A stretch of 64,000 nucleotides of DNA. Origin: Rodentolepis nana (taxonomy: Eukaryota > Platyhelminthes > Cestoda > Cyclophyllidea > Hymenolepididae). The DNA lies in NCBI GenBank assembly GCA_900617975.1, contig UZAE01012026.1, positions 1-64,000 on the forward strand. The letters are read 5' to 3'. The notes beneath the pieces are model-generated. The model saw only the letters and a list, made by a program, of their open reading frames with translations, ran no database searches and had not been told where the DNA came from. The position numbers and the translations under genes are program-made. Below are positions 22,901-36,761 of this stretch, piece after piece (the stretch's first letter is position 1; every line of letters begins with the position of its first letter).

Positions 22901-25900
22901 AAAAGATCAATTGGCTAGAAAAATTTTGATTATAATGAATTAACATACCAGGGCCATTTAAACAACTTGATAAACACCACAGAGTATATATACGAATATA
23001 AATTGGCTTTCTACATTTGTTTTCATAAAAAATCTTCATACTTTACTCATACTTTTATCTGTTGGTTAAATATGGTATTTTTGAATACTGAATAAAATAT
23101 TTCGCAATATATTTTTCAATGAAATGCAGCAAATTATCATTGCTTTCACAGATTGTCTAATTATTTGCATAACTCGTCCATTTTCTCAAATAATACTTCA
23201 TTTTCTAGACTAAACTATTGAGCACTAATTGCATTATAGGCCGAGCACAAACCTGGAATATTTTAAATTGCCCATTAACCATTTCCGGTTTGTGCTTAAT
23301 ATATGAATACACTCTAATTAAATAGACGCATTTATTGAAGTGCCTACTTTCCTCCAACTTCCATCTATGTTCCACTGGACTTGATTCTTCTTGTGATCTA
23401 ATAGGTTTATTCCTTTTTACATTATGTCGAAAACTAGTCATTCTTTTATTTGGGCATTTTCTTTATATATCCTACTTTTTGGTTATGACTAAATTTTCAT
23501 TTCGTAAAAGATTTAAAATCTGTCTCCTCTCTTCATTGACAGTCCACTTGATAAATGACATGCTATTTTAGAGGATACCTTAAACCTTTTCCATAGTTTG
23601 GCATTTACTTGGAAAAAGTAAAATTTACCATAATTTAGTTTTGTTTTCACAGTGGGCCAGAAAAATGAAGTCGTGTGGAGAAAATTATCATTCCTTCCCA
23701 CTGACAGTTTCTATGTTTAGAAGAAATTAATCAAATTTAATAGGAAAGTTAGTTTAATTGACTAACAATTTGGGTAAAGTAACTTCGAATTGTGGATTTA
23801 TTAATCGTTCCTTATAGTCTAATACATTTTATAATTTACGACATTTTCGTATTTTACTTGTACATTTTATTTATTTTAGCCCATACAGTTTGTCTTCTGA
23901 CATCTAAGTTGGTTTGAACAACATTTTTTACTTCGTCTCTTTTCAAAAACATTTCCGGCCTTTCACCCATAAAACATAAACTTATGTAATTTTCGTTGCC
24001 ATACTGTTAATAAATTTAATTAAAATTATTTTAGAGCAAGAAATTACCCTGTGCTCTCACAAGAAATTTATAGAACCAATGTTGGTTCAGGATTTCTGCC
24101 GTTATAACGTCTACAGAATCTAATGATCTATAATGGCGTCATAAAACCTCACAAAAATAAACGGGTCGAATGAAGTGGGTCTTACAACATTTTAAAATAT
24201 ATCAAAAAGAATTTCCACGCTTAATTACAAGTGAGCAATTCAAAGATTTTGAAATTCAAATGTAGTCATACAGATAATTTAATTTCTTCATTATATGTTC
24301 ATTTATAGCTGTATTTCCTTCTATTCTGCCTTTTGCGAGTTTAAATACCATACAATGATAAGAATCTCTGCCATACCATTGTATATCAAGGTTATTAAAA
24401 CCGTAAATAATCATTTACTTTGCGGTAGGGACACATTTGATGTAAACATCAGACTGAATATAAAGCCGTCCTAGAATAACAGCGCCTGACTAGTTTTATC
24501 AACAAATCTCCCGAGATACCATCCCTCTGTTTTCAGCAGTTCTCGTATCTGTAGAATTGATATAATTTTTCAAACATTATTTTGTTTTTATTTAACAGCA
24601 ATTTAATCGTAGGACAGTATGTTTTCTCGTTAAAATTATCGAAAACTCTTTTGAAGAATCCTTTGAACACTTAAATAACTGAACAATTTAATTCTAGACA
24701 TATTAGAAGCAGTGTAAAATACTTACATCTATTTTGATAAGTTCTCTTCTAAACTCTATATGCAAATACATTGTGTGTTCTCTGAAATCATTGTTTCAAT
24801 TTGCATTTGATTTCAGCATATTGGGAATTCTGTTATTATTATTAAATGTCATTCAGTTCGTCATTTTTAATCATACAGATAAAGGGGTGTAGTAGATGAT
24901 TTGCAAAGTGCTTAACAACTTTTTCAAGCTCGAATTAATACATCTATTTATTATCATTGCTAAACTCTCTAATGAAAAATACTACTGTACCAAATTGAAA
25001 ACAATTCGCAAGTTACCACACAGTCATAAATTGTCAATTTACCAAGATATCGCATACTGATTCGTAGTTCATCTTAGTAAAAGCTACCATAATTACAGTT
25101 TCATGAGAATTGTCCATGCAATGCCCAAAAATCAATCTCAATTTTCGCACTTCAATCGTTTATTGCATATGAAATAAGCTTCATAATGACCTAGGGGCAT
25201 TCTTTGAGTGTATTATGTCTAGTATTTAATGGATTTCCTTTTTTGTCAAATGGCATTTCCAATAACCTTTATTTCAGCCTGACATGAACTAAACGACATC
25301 CGTTGTAATATCATACCACTGTTCCATTTTTTACTTACGTGCATATCTACTTATGTTAAGCAAAAAGGAAGGAGCATCATAACTTTAATTTTTTGAAATT
25401 GATGGTAGATGGAGGTCCATTTGACTAATGCCTAATGGATAACGAAGTTATCTGTTTGCAGTAAAATTAGGAGTTTAGCGTATTAGAGATGGAGTAGTTT
25501 CAACAAAGATTATTACACTGTATTTATCAGCAGTGGAAAGAAGAGATTGAATCAAAGACTTCCAAATCGTACATTCTTGAGTAAAACGGTTATCAGGCTC
25601 CCAGACTTTTCAAAAAGCATTCGGTGCATTTCATAAAGCAAATCTAGGAATTTGAATGTGTAAACATTTATCTGCTAATATGATTCAACCCTAAGGCAAA
25701 GCTGAAATTAAATGAGATGTTTTTACACTTCAACCTTGGCATGAATATTTCTTTAATCTCCTTGTGCTTAAGCAACTTGTTAAATCGATCAAGAACCTTA
25801 TATTGTATTGGCATGGATTTGAGTAAATTCACTTCCTACAAATTTTGATTTCGAGGTACTAATAAAAACTGAATGGCCAATTTTCTTCTCTCACATATGC

Positions 25901-28900
25901 TTCCAGTATGGGTATTTTGAATATTTATTTTGAATATAACAAGATCCATTAACTTTGTTTTAATAGTGTTTGTTTTAATAGACAATTTATTTTACCAAAA
26001 CATCACATCAATTATATGTATTTTTTTATTAACATAAAAAGGAATTTCCTAATTAACTGCACACTACACCAATTTCCTTAGTCGCTTTCATCGCCATTGC
26101 CAACGGAACGAAAATTTATATTGTAATTCCCTCAACAGACAAAATAGATGCTAAATTTTGATTTGTGCAGTATGAAAACGCTGAATATTATTTAGAAACA
26201 AACTGATCAGTGTATCAAGCTACATATCACAAGATAGATCTATGCTTGTCACAAATATAAAAGCTTAGGATATTTGGCTACTTGTTCCTTGACAATGGCA
26301 TTTATTCGCATGCATTGCAAAAAATGCAGAAAGTTTTATCCTGTCATTCTCATGGAAGAATAAAGGTGACAACCAAAGAAAAGCTTAGAAAAAGCACTGC
26401 AACATTAATCTTTATATTCTTTGAGTCTTGTGCATATAAATCTTAATCGCTTTTTGTTTTATCTGCAGGTACGAATGAAGAAACAAAAAATTTTGGAAAA
26501 AATTGAGGTAAATTGTGACCCTATGAACAGTAAATGTATTACTTTCACGACCCTTTTGGTCATTTTAACAAGTGAAAATAGCTTATTCTTCAGAGACCCT
26601 TTTACTTGTACTGCAGTTACCATTGCGGACCTGGGTGCACTAACAAACCATGACTTTTACGAATTATGCGAATGGTAATTACTTTGTTAATCGCTGTCCC
26701 GGGCGAAACACGAATCCTGTTGTTAGTGAAATTACAATAACCTTTGTAATAGGGGCATTAGCGCACGACTGACTATGTTACATCAGACTGGTAGCTGGAT
26801 TTCAACAGATGCCTGATTTAATTATTTTGTCACAAACCACTACTTTGATGTATCATTTGCTAAGCTTAAGTTTGTTCTACTCGGCAACTAAGTCCGAGAA
26901 AAAAAACATAAATAGTTAAGATTATTAAATATTTTTCTTTATTTAAATTCCGTAATGGTATGAAAGTTTATAAAGATTTCCAGTAAAATAAAGAGAAGCT
27001 ATTCTTCCTTCTTTTTAAAGGAAGGGTTTTGAAACGGAAAAAAGGATTTTAGTTAAAAAACACTATTTATCTTTCATTGCATTTGAAAAGCGACGAATTC
27101 TTCATCATTGTTTAGCAGCACGATTTTCCATAAGCGTACTAAGAGTAAACCCTTTCATTGCAATGTTTCTATAAGAGCGTGGTTTTAAGATTAACTTTAT
27201 GGCAATATTATGGACCTTGCCAACGAAATTTTGTGTAAGTAAATAATAATATGTTAAATGTTAACACTGTTACACGAGTTGTCCCTTGAGCAGATAGACA
27301 TGGCTATTACCGATTTATACAACACAGAAGTTGGAATTCCTAGATATTCGAAAACTTTCGACTTTACATTTATCTCTTCCTAGCAACAAACATTTTAACG
27401 CGGCATCAGATGAATGCCTTCCTGGTATCATGATCTCCAATATATATATATTACTATTATCATTCAAAGTAATTCAAAAATTTTTCAATCTTTAAAGATG
27501 ACTTATATAAATGGCAGTTTACGTTATATTCAAGATGAAACGATCATTAAACAAATGAAACTGTATTAGATTACGCTGTTTTTATTCTTTGGTTGGGTCA
27601 ACTTCCCAATCAGATCCTAACGATAAAGACGAAGCATTGGCGGAATTAATTACACTCACCGATATTTAAAAATCAGGTATCGAAGATTTGAATGTTGATG
27701 GATGTAATTAAAGAAGAAAAGATTATTTAGTCTAAGGTAAGTTATTTAAAATCCAGAACCAAGGAAATTGGACTTCTAAAAATTATTATAAGAGTGAGTA
27801 TAATGTTTAATCGTTACAGGAAGGAATATTTATTTGTTTTAACTAAGTGGTTAATTTAGTTCTTTTCAAATATTTAAAAGTTGGAATTTTACCGAATATT
27901 CATATCTTGCATCTTACTGAATTATTATAAACCTATTCTTCTCTGGTTAATTTACGTGCATTTCTTAGAATTTCTATCTGATTAAAAATTATGCTCATTT
28001 TAAAGATTGAAGGTTAAGGAATATTCGTCAAAATTTTATCTATTTAGTTAAATGGTTCATTTTTGAACCATTGAGCTTAATGAGCTTATGAGTACCAAAT
28101 CACTAAGGTCCAAAAATTGCGTTTTAATTAACCCTGCTAAATATAAAGTAGTGAGACAATTTATTTATGGACCTTACAACATTAAACCATTTCTTCCAAA
28201 GAAACCAATTTCTTTTTACAAAAGCACTATATATATGCGTGCATAGTCATTATCATGCAATGTGGTTGATGACACAGCAAATTTACGCCACCGAAAGAGT
28301 TGGAATATAATTTCCAGGATTACGAACTATATATGACCGCAGTAAAAATTACAGAATGCTCCCATATATAATTTCCCAATAATATCCTAAATTGCTCTTT
28401 CAATTTAATGGAATTTTTTTCTAACTTTTATTAATGCAGTTTTAACGCGTATTTCCTATTAAAAGTGAAAAAGTGCTTCTTTGCTAGGAAAGAAGGAATG
28501 CTATTATTTTACGCATTGTCAGTGAACGATTCATGAGATCCTCTCCTGTTTGGAGTACTTGATTTCAAAAATGTAGTTGTCAATTAAGTTATCTGAAGCG
28601 GAAATGTCTTTGAACCCTACCACTGAAAAATCGAATTAAGAGGAAAAGTCAAATAGTTATTATATATGATTTTGAAAAACAATTGGCTTTTGATTTTAAG
28701 GGCATTTAGAAAATAGCATTGATTTTATTTACGCACCATTTGCGTTTTTAAATTGTTGTCATTTGAATCATTTTTGGTTATTACAGTTCTCGCTTCAAAA
28801 ATATCATTATGCGTTAGCTGTCTATGCAAAAGAAAAATATTCTCGCATTTTAGCTTTGACTCAAGCGTCTATATTTACATAAGTCAAATAAAAATATATT

Positions 28901-29747
28901 CCCCATTGATCATAAAACCGGAAAACGCTCTTTTATCTTTCTGTCTATGCAGGAAATTGAAAAAAAATCTTCATGTTTGTTTCAAAAAGAGAAAAAATGC
29001 AAAATATCATCCACATTAAATATATATAAAGGCGGATTCTGCACAATAGCAAAAACCATTTAACTATTACGATGTGGAATGAAAAGAAAAAGCAAAAGCA
29101 ATTGGGTGGAAGGAGGAGGGCTCAATAGCACTACGAAGGATCAATTGACACATGTGAGAATAGACTCTCGTACATCACCGTTTTACTAACACCAATGTTG
29201 CGTATGTAAATGGCATTTGTAATTTTGCTTCAATTAATGTTAATTTTCTATTTGGGGGTATTTTGAAATAATAACAGCTTGAAGGTGAATAATAACATAG
29301 AAGAAAATTTAAAAAATGCGATAAACAGGAACAGAAGTTATAATATACTTCTTGGAAGCTGTATCAAAGTTCTTTAATTATTTGCTGTTATTTATTTACT
29401 GTTTCTACTTTTATCATATAATGTATTTCAATAAATCACAATGCGAACACTATACGAACAGGCTGTCATCAAAACAAAAACAGAGATGCGTTTTCATTGG
29501 CAATTCCAAACTATTTATTTGGAATATTCTCCCATTGCCATAAGACATAAATTTTTTCCCCACGGATAATAAGAAATTAAACAAATAATCAAGTCGGCAT
29601 AACGAATTACAGAAACGAAATGCATAAACGCAATAACAGATTTCAAATTCTAAATCGTTTTGCCACATGTTTAAATTCTACGCAGTGTTTGTAATCATAG
29701 TTCATATCACTGAATTTACCTTAACTCTAAAGTGAAGTGAACGATAG

Positions 29748-29908
29748 ACCTCCTTCCATGTGGTGCACCCTGTGCAACATATACTCATAAGGCAAAAAAA
29801 ATCTATAAACTGGCCGCTGACTTCAAACAACCATGATCCGACTGAATGTCATATTCGACCACTTCCACAGTACTCATCTTCCTTTTTTCCCACCCTTTGT
29901 CTGATCTA
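29748..29908 (+). repeat. Dispersed repeat copy, 3'-truncated
   Basis: Carries the head 'CCATGTGGTGCACCCTG' and a 'TCTATAAACTGGC' block followed by one 'CCACTTCCACAGTACTCATC' unit, and then leaves the family consensus. It lacks the GCCATTTGATAT-type tail of the copies at 178, 845 and 50762. Confidence 0.8.
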
Positions 29909-32900
29909 GTTTTAAAAATAACTTTAAATCCGAGAATGGTGAATTTTTCGAAAGTTATTCCGATATCATACCGAAAATAACTACTGATCTACCTCCAATC
30001 GATTTAAATGTTAGTTCTGCGAACTAATTGACCAAAAACAATTAGTAAATCGGAACAATTTCTGGAAACCTTAATGCGCTCGTTAAATAATTTTATTTAC
30101 AATTTTTATTGAAAACACCGATAACAGAAATGAAATTATACTATCTTGAGGAATAAATTAGAACTTCCAATATGTGCGTCTAATTTGATTTATCACAGTA
30201 AAAATAAATTATTTTGTTAACGTAAACCTAATTGAGCGTACTCACTGTGGAAATATTATTCTAATAACCGTGGTCTCATTAAATAATAACTTGTTTTATG
30301 TTAATATCAATATCAAATTAGTTTGTTTTGCTTTGAAATTTAATTCTCTTTAAGCTCTCCGACTTGTACAAATAGCCGAAAAGTCTCATTTTCAGCTTTT
30401 TGTTAATGATTACCATACCTTTAGTATTAAAATTATTTTCTACAGTTGCATATAGTTTGAAAAATTAAAATCGAAAATTATTTGCATCAAATTATATTCT
30501 TTTATGAAAATCACAGATAGTAATGACTTGAGCTAGAGAGACATTTTTCTATCTGAGAGTATGTCATGAATTTAATTAAATGACATTTTCCTATAAGAAG
30601 ATATTTTTGGGAAATATGTGAAAATTTAAATTAAGATGAATGAGATAAGGTGTATAATATGCGTCTGTCTAAGCTTTTATAAACATATTTATTCCACTCT
30701 GGTGCTTCAAGAGTTTAAATCAATATTTTTCGGAATTGATGTTAAGTTATTCGACCCTGAGCACATGATTTGAAATCAGCAAGAACCTGAAAATGGAAAA
30801 CTTTTTATATGCAGTGTACCTTGAAATTCCTTTTATCAGGTTGACGTAAATGAAATATTAAACAGTAATCAAACTAGGGACCTTTTATACAGGCAGGGTA
30901 GAAATATGCATACTTTCAAGAGTAAATGGAAGAAAAGAGATGAGAAGCATTAAGCTCCTTTAATTTAATTTTAAGTCAACTCTATCTTTGCCTCTCCGCT
31001 AAAATTTGGTTACTGAGAAAATCTGTTTTAACATACAATAACCATTTTATCAATTTTAGAAGTAACTACTTAAATAGTGTTAGTGCGGTGCTCTTAAATT
31101 TGAGTAAAAGTGAATCAATCGGTTTGAACTTCAAGATCAATGCGTACCTCATATATTCTTAATTGATTTACAAATTTTTCAATGACTTATTTTGAAATGT
31201 TTGTATACTTATATCATCTGGAAATTCCTTTCCTTTTTATCTTAGAAGGACCGTTTCTTTTAGCTATTTTAAGCAACGAGGTTAACTTTGAAATATTATT
31301 AAATTGGTATCCTTTCCTGAATATTTTAATTATGATTATGCTAATTTTGTTCTGGCAAGTGCAAAGTGTATCGTGCATTGTATGAATGCAGTAAATCAAT
31401 TTTAAAAAAATGCGAAGCTAAAAGTGCCATGAATGCCAAATCATTTAGTCGGCATATATGCATTAACGTTTATTATTGCATAATCAAATTCAGTGAAAGG
31501 CCTTTCAAAATAATAATATTAAATCAATTGAAATTAACGCATTTCAATTTATCAATTGTATCATTTCATGCAAACTGCTGAAACGCTAGTGTTAGAAATG
31601 AAAAAAATATTTCTGCCACCAATTTTCAACTGCATAGTTATGAATATAGGATTAAATTATATAAATTTTATTTATCAATATCCTTGAAATGTTACCACAG
31701 TGATTACAAATACTAACCGCTTATAAATATGGGAAGTAAGCGACACTGAGTATCGGAGGATCAAACTAAGAGAAACGGCGTTCAGCGTCCATGCAACAAA
31801 AAGGCCTTAATTCATTTTTATTATAGACTTGAGTTGTGTAAAGTGGCTAATGATAAGTTCCTGTTCAAAGATTTTTCTTTTTTTCTTTTCTTCATCTGGA
31901 AAGCTTTGGATTCTTGACTACATCATTCAATGATTAATTAAGAAGTGGGACCAGTCTTCCGGCTCGAGTGTTTGATAAGGTAAGTGGCCTCCTATGATAT
32001 CTCGAAGTTTTCAGAGATAAGACATAAAAATTTGTCCTTGCGTTATTATTACGGAACCACACAAGGTGCTGCATAACCTAAGATGTGTGAAATTTGTGGC
32101 CGGTAGAGGCCTTTATAAAGAGATGTCAGATGCATCAGGTAAGTTAATTTGAATGAGTCTATAGTTTATAAGAAGAGTTAGAATTGATTGAAAATACTTT
32201 AAATGAAAATAAATCAATCGAAGTGATACGACACCCGAAATCTTTAGAGAAACCAATCACTAAGCTATTAATGTTGAGGAATTTATCTCCACTAGCAACC
32301 TTTGAGTTTGAACCACCAAATTTAATTTGTTTAAAGCATTTCATTGCTTTGAGATGGATTATATGCCCCATTAAAAGTTGATCGCCGGGGTTTCCACTAT
32401 GTACATTTATTTAATTTAGTACTTCCTATAGGTATCAAAAAATAACAGGAGTCCATTGCACTCAAGCAATTCCAATGAAAGCAAATTAAAATTCAGTTAA
32501 TCTAAAAGAATATTTAAATTCTAATCAGCTATATTAGCTTCGTCACTTCCTATCACAGATTACAATATGTATGTCTTTATATCTACTACTTTCAAATAAT
32601 CAACAGCTGATCAACTCTTATGACATTTGAATTTGGAAAGCTTTGTGAAATATTCTAATTCATTCATTGAGGAGGCAGTTGGAGGGAGAAGCGTTCATGA
32701 AATTTAAAGGCATAAGATAGTTCAAAGAAGAAATCAGTTTTTAAGTCACATAACGCTTTCAAAGCCAAGTAGGATAGTAATATTTGACTAATTGAAAAGG
32801 GAATTGGAGCACAGAAAAAGGAATCGGGAAAACAATTTTAATCAAGGATTTCAAGTAAGAGAGATCCAACCACTACCATTCCAATTGATTTTTCGAATTT

Positions 32901-35278
32901 AATAGTACTAGTAGAAGCCTGCAAACAAGAACAGAAATGGTTTTAGGTAGTCATAGAGGCAAACCTATGTCTATTTGGCAAGGTTGAAACCGGAGATGAT
33001 GGTGTAGAGTCACAAGTTTAGAGGGATTGTAGTGTAGTTTATTCTGTTTCAAACAATATACTTTCTTCTTTCTGTTCACCAACAGTTAGACTACCAGTTA
33101 TTAGAAAAGTGCTTTGGTGAGCTCTGTGACTTACCTGGTCTGAGATCAGTAAAGCTTCGCACTCTGAACAATGGTGATGTCTGCATAAAGTAAATAGCAT
33201 AGAGCATTAGTAGGGAGTAGTTTCAACTTTCCTCATTAGAAAAGCGTGTGCTAAAGAGTTAACATGCATCAAAAGTTAGCTCGCTTATGAGGTTGATAGG
33301 GGTTAAGATGTAAGCTAATTTGAAACGTGCCTTGTTCTTTCCTCTGGTATTAAATTTGTGATGCTGATGGAAGTTCTTCAAGAACGCTCTATTAAAAAAA
33401 TGAATAAAAATATGAAAGACGTATTATGAAGTCTTCATAAGCACTGCTCTGGAACTCGGTTAAGCAATTAAATTGTTTGGTAATGGCTATGTTGGTAAGC
33501 ATCTTGAAGCAGTTGAGATGTTGAATGCCCTGAACTTTATCTTACCGGTTGACGAATATTTCCCCATCGCCAAGATGTATCTCTTCACCATCACTGTAGC
33601 TGACATTGGTAGAGTTACTATAAGAATACCCCTGATACTTCCTTCGAGACTTTGATCTATAAATGTAAGAATTACTACATAACCACAATCACTCGGCAAG
33701 CTTTTATCCCAACTCAATCGTTCACAACAAATACTAAACCGAAATTTTAACACCTTGTTGCAATAGGATAAACCCGAAAGATTTCCGATTTTGCAAAAAA
33801 ATTGTCTGGAGTTGTATCTGGAGAGTAGTTGATCCCAACAAAGAAAAGGCTCAAATTTAAACAGCAGCTACTGAAAAGGTCGTCTCAGACACCGATAAAT
33901 CAAGCAAATCGATTAAAAATGCAGACGTTGTACTCACATCGTATGCAACGGAATTTTCAATGGAACGTCTATTTTTACTACAAATAACTTACTCAAAACG
34001 CTTTGTTGGCAAGATTTGATAAAGATATAAACAAAACTTTAAATTAATCGTATAGATGATACAATCGACAAGTGACGTACTTTGGAGACTGGCTTCGAGT
34101 GCCTTGTTTACGGATTTCAGAATGAGGATGATTTTGAACTCGCTGAATAGGTGCTCCAGCGCTCCGATTTAGGCTGTGAAAGTAAATGATTAAGATAACT
34201 ATGATTTCACTAAAATTTTACATTAACTGAAGTATAAAAATCGAAAAACTTTATAAAGGTTTTAGATGACTCGATTTCCGTATTTAGTTTAAAGGTACTA
34301 AAAGTGGGGAGGAGTGGGATGGGATAGGTGGAACTGGACAGAATGTATTTTCACTGGCTCTCGTTCCTCCATAGAGATGAAATAAGGTCAATGCATCAGT
34401 GAAGAAGTTTTATGAATTCTAACTGATGTAACATTTGCCTATCAAATGGATTTCCGAGGAATTTGCTTTAGAATAAATCCGTATCCTCGTCAGGTGAAAT
34501 AAAAAACGAGGACAACACTAACATGCTTTCTTAGATCAAATTATTACGTCTTTTTTTACAATTTCTTGTTTTCAGGCAAGATTTTCTATAATTTGTCCTT
34601 TATCACCTTGATAAATACCAGTAGGTCACTTAAGGTGTATTTTAACCAAGTGACCTGATTCCGATAGGGTTCTCTTGCTTGTGCAGGGCACTGCGCACAA
34701 ATACTAAGTTGACTGTTTGTTTAATAATAATCACCGTTGGAATTGGCTTTATCAGAAGAACAAATGGTAGAAATAACATCCCTTAATCCTATAATGATTT
34801 TCTATATTTCATTTCATCTGTTTTGAAAATTGTTACAATTTTTGACTCTGACTTTTTAGCAATCTTTCAAAATTACAAAAATGAATCAAATAAAGTAAAT
34901 ATTGTGAAGATACTTGGAAGAATATCTTCGCATAAAAGCTGTCCACTTTAATTCTACCGCAGGTGAAAAAGAAGTAGTTGGAGGAACAGATTCCATCTTC
35001 TGGGTTGATTGCATGAGATTATAATTATGCAAATGCGGAATAAAAAGCACTGAGAGATAGGACACAGCACTGCAAACTGCTATATCTGATTGTCTGAAAT
35101 CATGGCAATACTAGTAATTTTTCATGTCAAATGGTAGTAATTTATGAATTCTTTGAAATAATTGGAACATAATAATGCTAGCAAATTTAAAAGGCGCTGA
35201 TTCTGTTAGTAACTACAATATCGTGATGCAATTAAAAAAAAACAAACGGGAAAAGTCAGGTGGCATTTGAAAACTTAC

Positions 35279-35332
35279 CGGAAATTTTCAGGAATCTCTC
35301 TGCGCGTTGGGCTGGCGGAAACGGAACATCGT
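35279..35332 (-). CDS. Candidate 54-nt exon, phase 2-2
   Basis: Flanked by a strong acceptor (ATCTGCTGTTTCAG) and a strong donor (CCG|GTAAGT). Its length is divisible by three and it is open in the phase used by the neighbouring minus-strand gene, giving CSVSASPTRREIPENF. It would follow the 24-nt candidate at 35610. If real, the gene at 36640-55670 has a longer isoform that continues past its apparent stop. The phase 1 frame is also open, so the reading is not unique. Confidence 0.4.
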
Positions 35333-35609
35333 CTGAAACAGCAGATAAGCATTGCAACAATTTTTTATAATATATGCTGATATGTGCAGCTTTTAAGAAA
35401 TTGCGATTAACTACCGAACAATGGCTTTTCCTTTATTCAAATTCTTTTGACATTTTAGACATACGTGCCGAAGAACAACGCTGGATTGACAATTATTCCT
35501 AAAGGATTATACAATTTTTAAAGTCAAATTTTACAAGATGCAAAGATCTACTGAAAGGGAGTGCCGCTAAGAAGGGGGATATATTCCCAACAAAGTGCTT
35601 GTTACTTAC

Positions 35610-35633
35610 TGATTAGAAACTTCGCCTTTTTCG
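35610..35633 (-). CDS. Candidate 24-nt micro-exon, phase 2-2
   Basis: A 24-nt segment between acceptor TAATTTTAG and donor ATCA|GTAAGT, reading EKGEVSN in phase 2. It is symmetric like the fifteen internal phase-2 exons upstream and would be reached from a GG|GTGCGT donor inside the last exon of that gene. No transcript evidence is available, and single short splice-flanked segments also occur by chance. Confidence 0.4.
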
Positions 35634-36647
35634 CTAAAATTAACAAAATTTGCTAATTTTTGAGGTCGCTTGATTTTGAAGCACAAGCATATTCCAACTT
35701 ACATATGAGAGCAGGTTTCGAACTCTGGTTCACAGTTTTTAACCACGATTTCCTGGATTGGTTCCGATTGGCTGAAGTATATAGTACGTAAATAACAGTT
35801 GCATAAATGCGGATAAAGGCCAGTTGATCATGATCATTACGAAAATTTCATTTTCCAAAATGTTTCGACCCTCCATACGCAGTTTCAAATACCTCGTTAA
35901 CCAATGAGCGAAAGTAGCAGAGAAATCAAAGTTTTTCACTGGTTTATAAAAATGAGTCGATTAGCGCAAACACTATCAGTTAGACTGTTTGAGCATTTTA
36001 AATTGCCCAAATAGCTCCTGCAAAACTCTGTTGCTTGAGATATTTGACCGTCTCATTTAGCCTACTTTTAAGCTTCTAGCTGTTGACTTTCAAGAAGGAA
36101 CATACGCTTTCCTTACAGTTGGAAGAAATTTCCAATTGAAGTGGCAAGACTGCCTTTTCTTAATTCAAATTCGGTCGTTATATGGTGGGGATTGTAGAAA
36201 AGCACTCGTTGAAAACCAAATGCAGATTGCCATGGTAAATTAACTGACCACTTATCGAAAACTTTAAAACCGAAACCACAAAATTGATTAACTTTCTAAT
36301 GTCTTGATTTTGTTCATGACACTTACCTGACTCCTCACTCTTGAGCAATAAATGAGTTTATTTCAACCTAATTTTGGGTGCTTCTGACAAATAAAAGTTG
36401 CAAACTCCTGTCTTATTTTAGTTAATAATAGCAATTGGTGCCTGTAATCTCTACCTTAAAATGACCCTCTAAATTGATGGGACTTAGTTTAACATACATG
36501 GACTCCAAGGAATCAATTAGGACCGTCTGAGTGAAAGCTTAGTAGCCAACCCCTTGCAATTGCCTGAGATATCGATCACTTTTGGGTACATTTTATAACG
36601 ATGGAGATTTATTTGTTAGGAAACGTTTTTTTTCATAATTTCATATC

Positions 36648-36653
36648 TTTATT
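36648..36653 (-). terminator. AATAAA polyadenylation signal
   Basis: On the minus strand the hexamer AATAAA lies 109 nt downstream of the TAG stop of the 21-exon gene and is the first canonical signal after it. It supports a 3' end near 36.63 kb for the main transcript. Confidence 0.7.
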
Positions 36654-36761
36654 GAAATCAAACGAAAAACAGTGAGAATGGTGATTAATGTAGGTTAGGA
36701 ATAACTTTATAAATAATAGCTTCCCTTGAATTCAAAATGTTTAACACAATCTAAAGCTCTA

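Larger units (their letters stand above)
12606..35278. other. Gene-poor AT-rich intergenic stretch
   Basis: In about 22.7 kb I found no chain of two or more exons that share a frame and good splice sites, no recognisable domain, and no convincing tRNA or rRNA. Open frames are all under 90 codons, with low-complexity, Phe/Leu/Ile/Lys-rich translations expected from AT-rich DNA. The listed items inside it are a poly-G run, a local duplication, an AT tract and a truncated dispersed repeat. Long introns or regulatory DNA of flanking genes cannot be excluded. Confidence 0.55.

Noticed and set aside
26421..26678. 85-codon plus-strand frame next to a good TTTTATCTGCAG acceptor
   Set aside because: One acceptor without a donor or partner exon; translation is AT-driven low information.
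31942..31979. Plus-strand segment ending in a strong GATAAG|GTAAGT donor
   Set aside because: Acceptor is weak, and no following or preceding plus-strand exon with matching phase was found.
33135..33180. 46-nt minus-strand segment with excellent acceptor (TTATGCAG) and donor (CCAG|GTAAGT)
   Set aside because: Its length is not a multiple of three and no partner exon was found in a compatible phase with confidence. Kept out as a probable chance pair.
33473..33753. Overlapping open frames of 60 and 88 codons on both strands
   Set aside because: No recognisable domain, no splice continuity, and stops follow at once. Could be a decayed gene fragment, but nothing supports a family.
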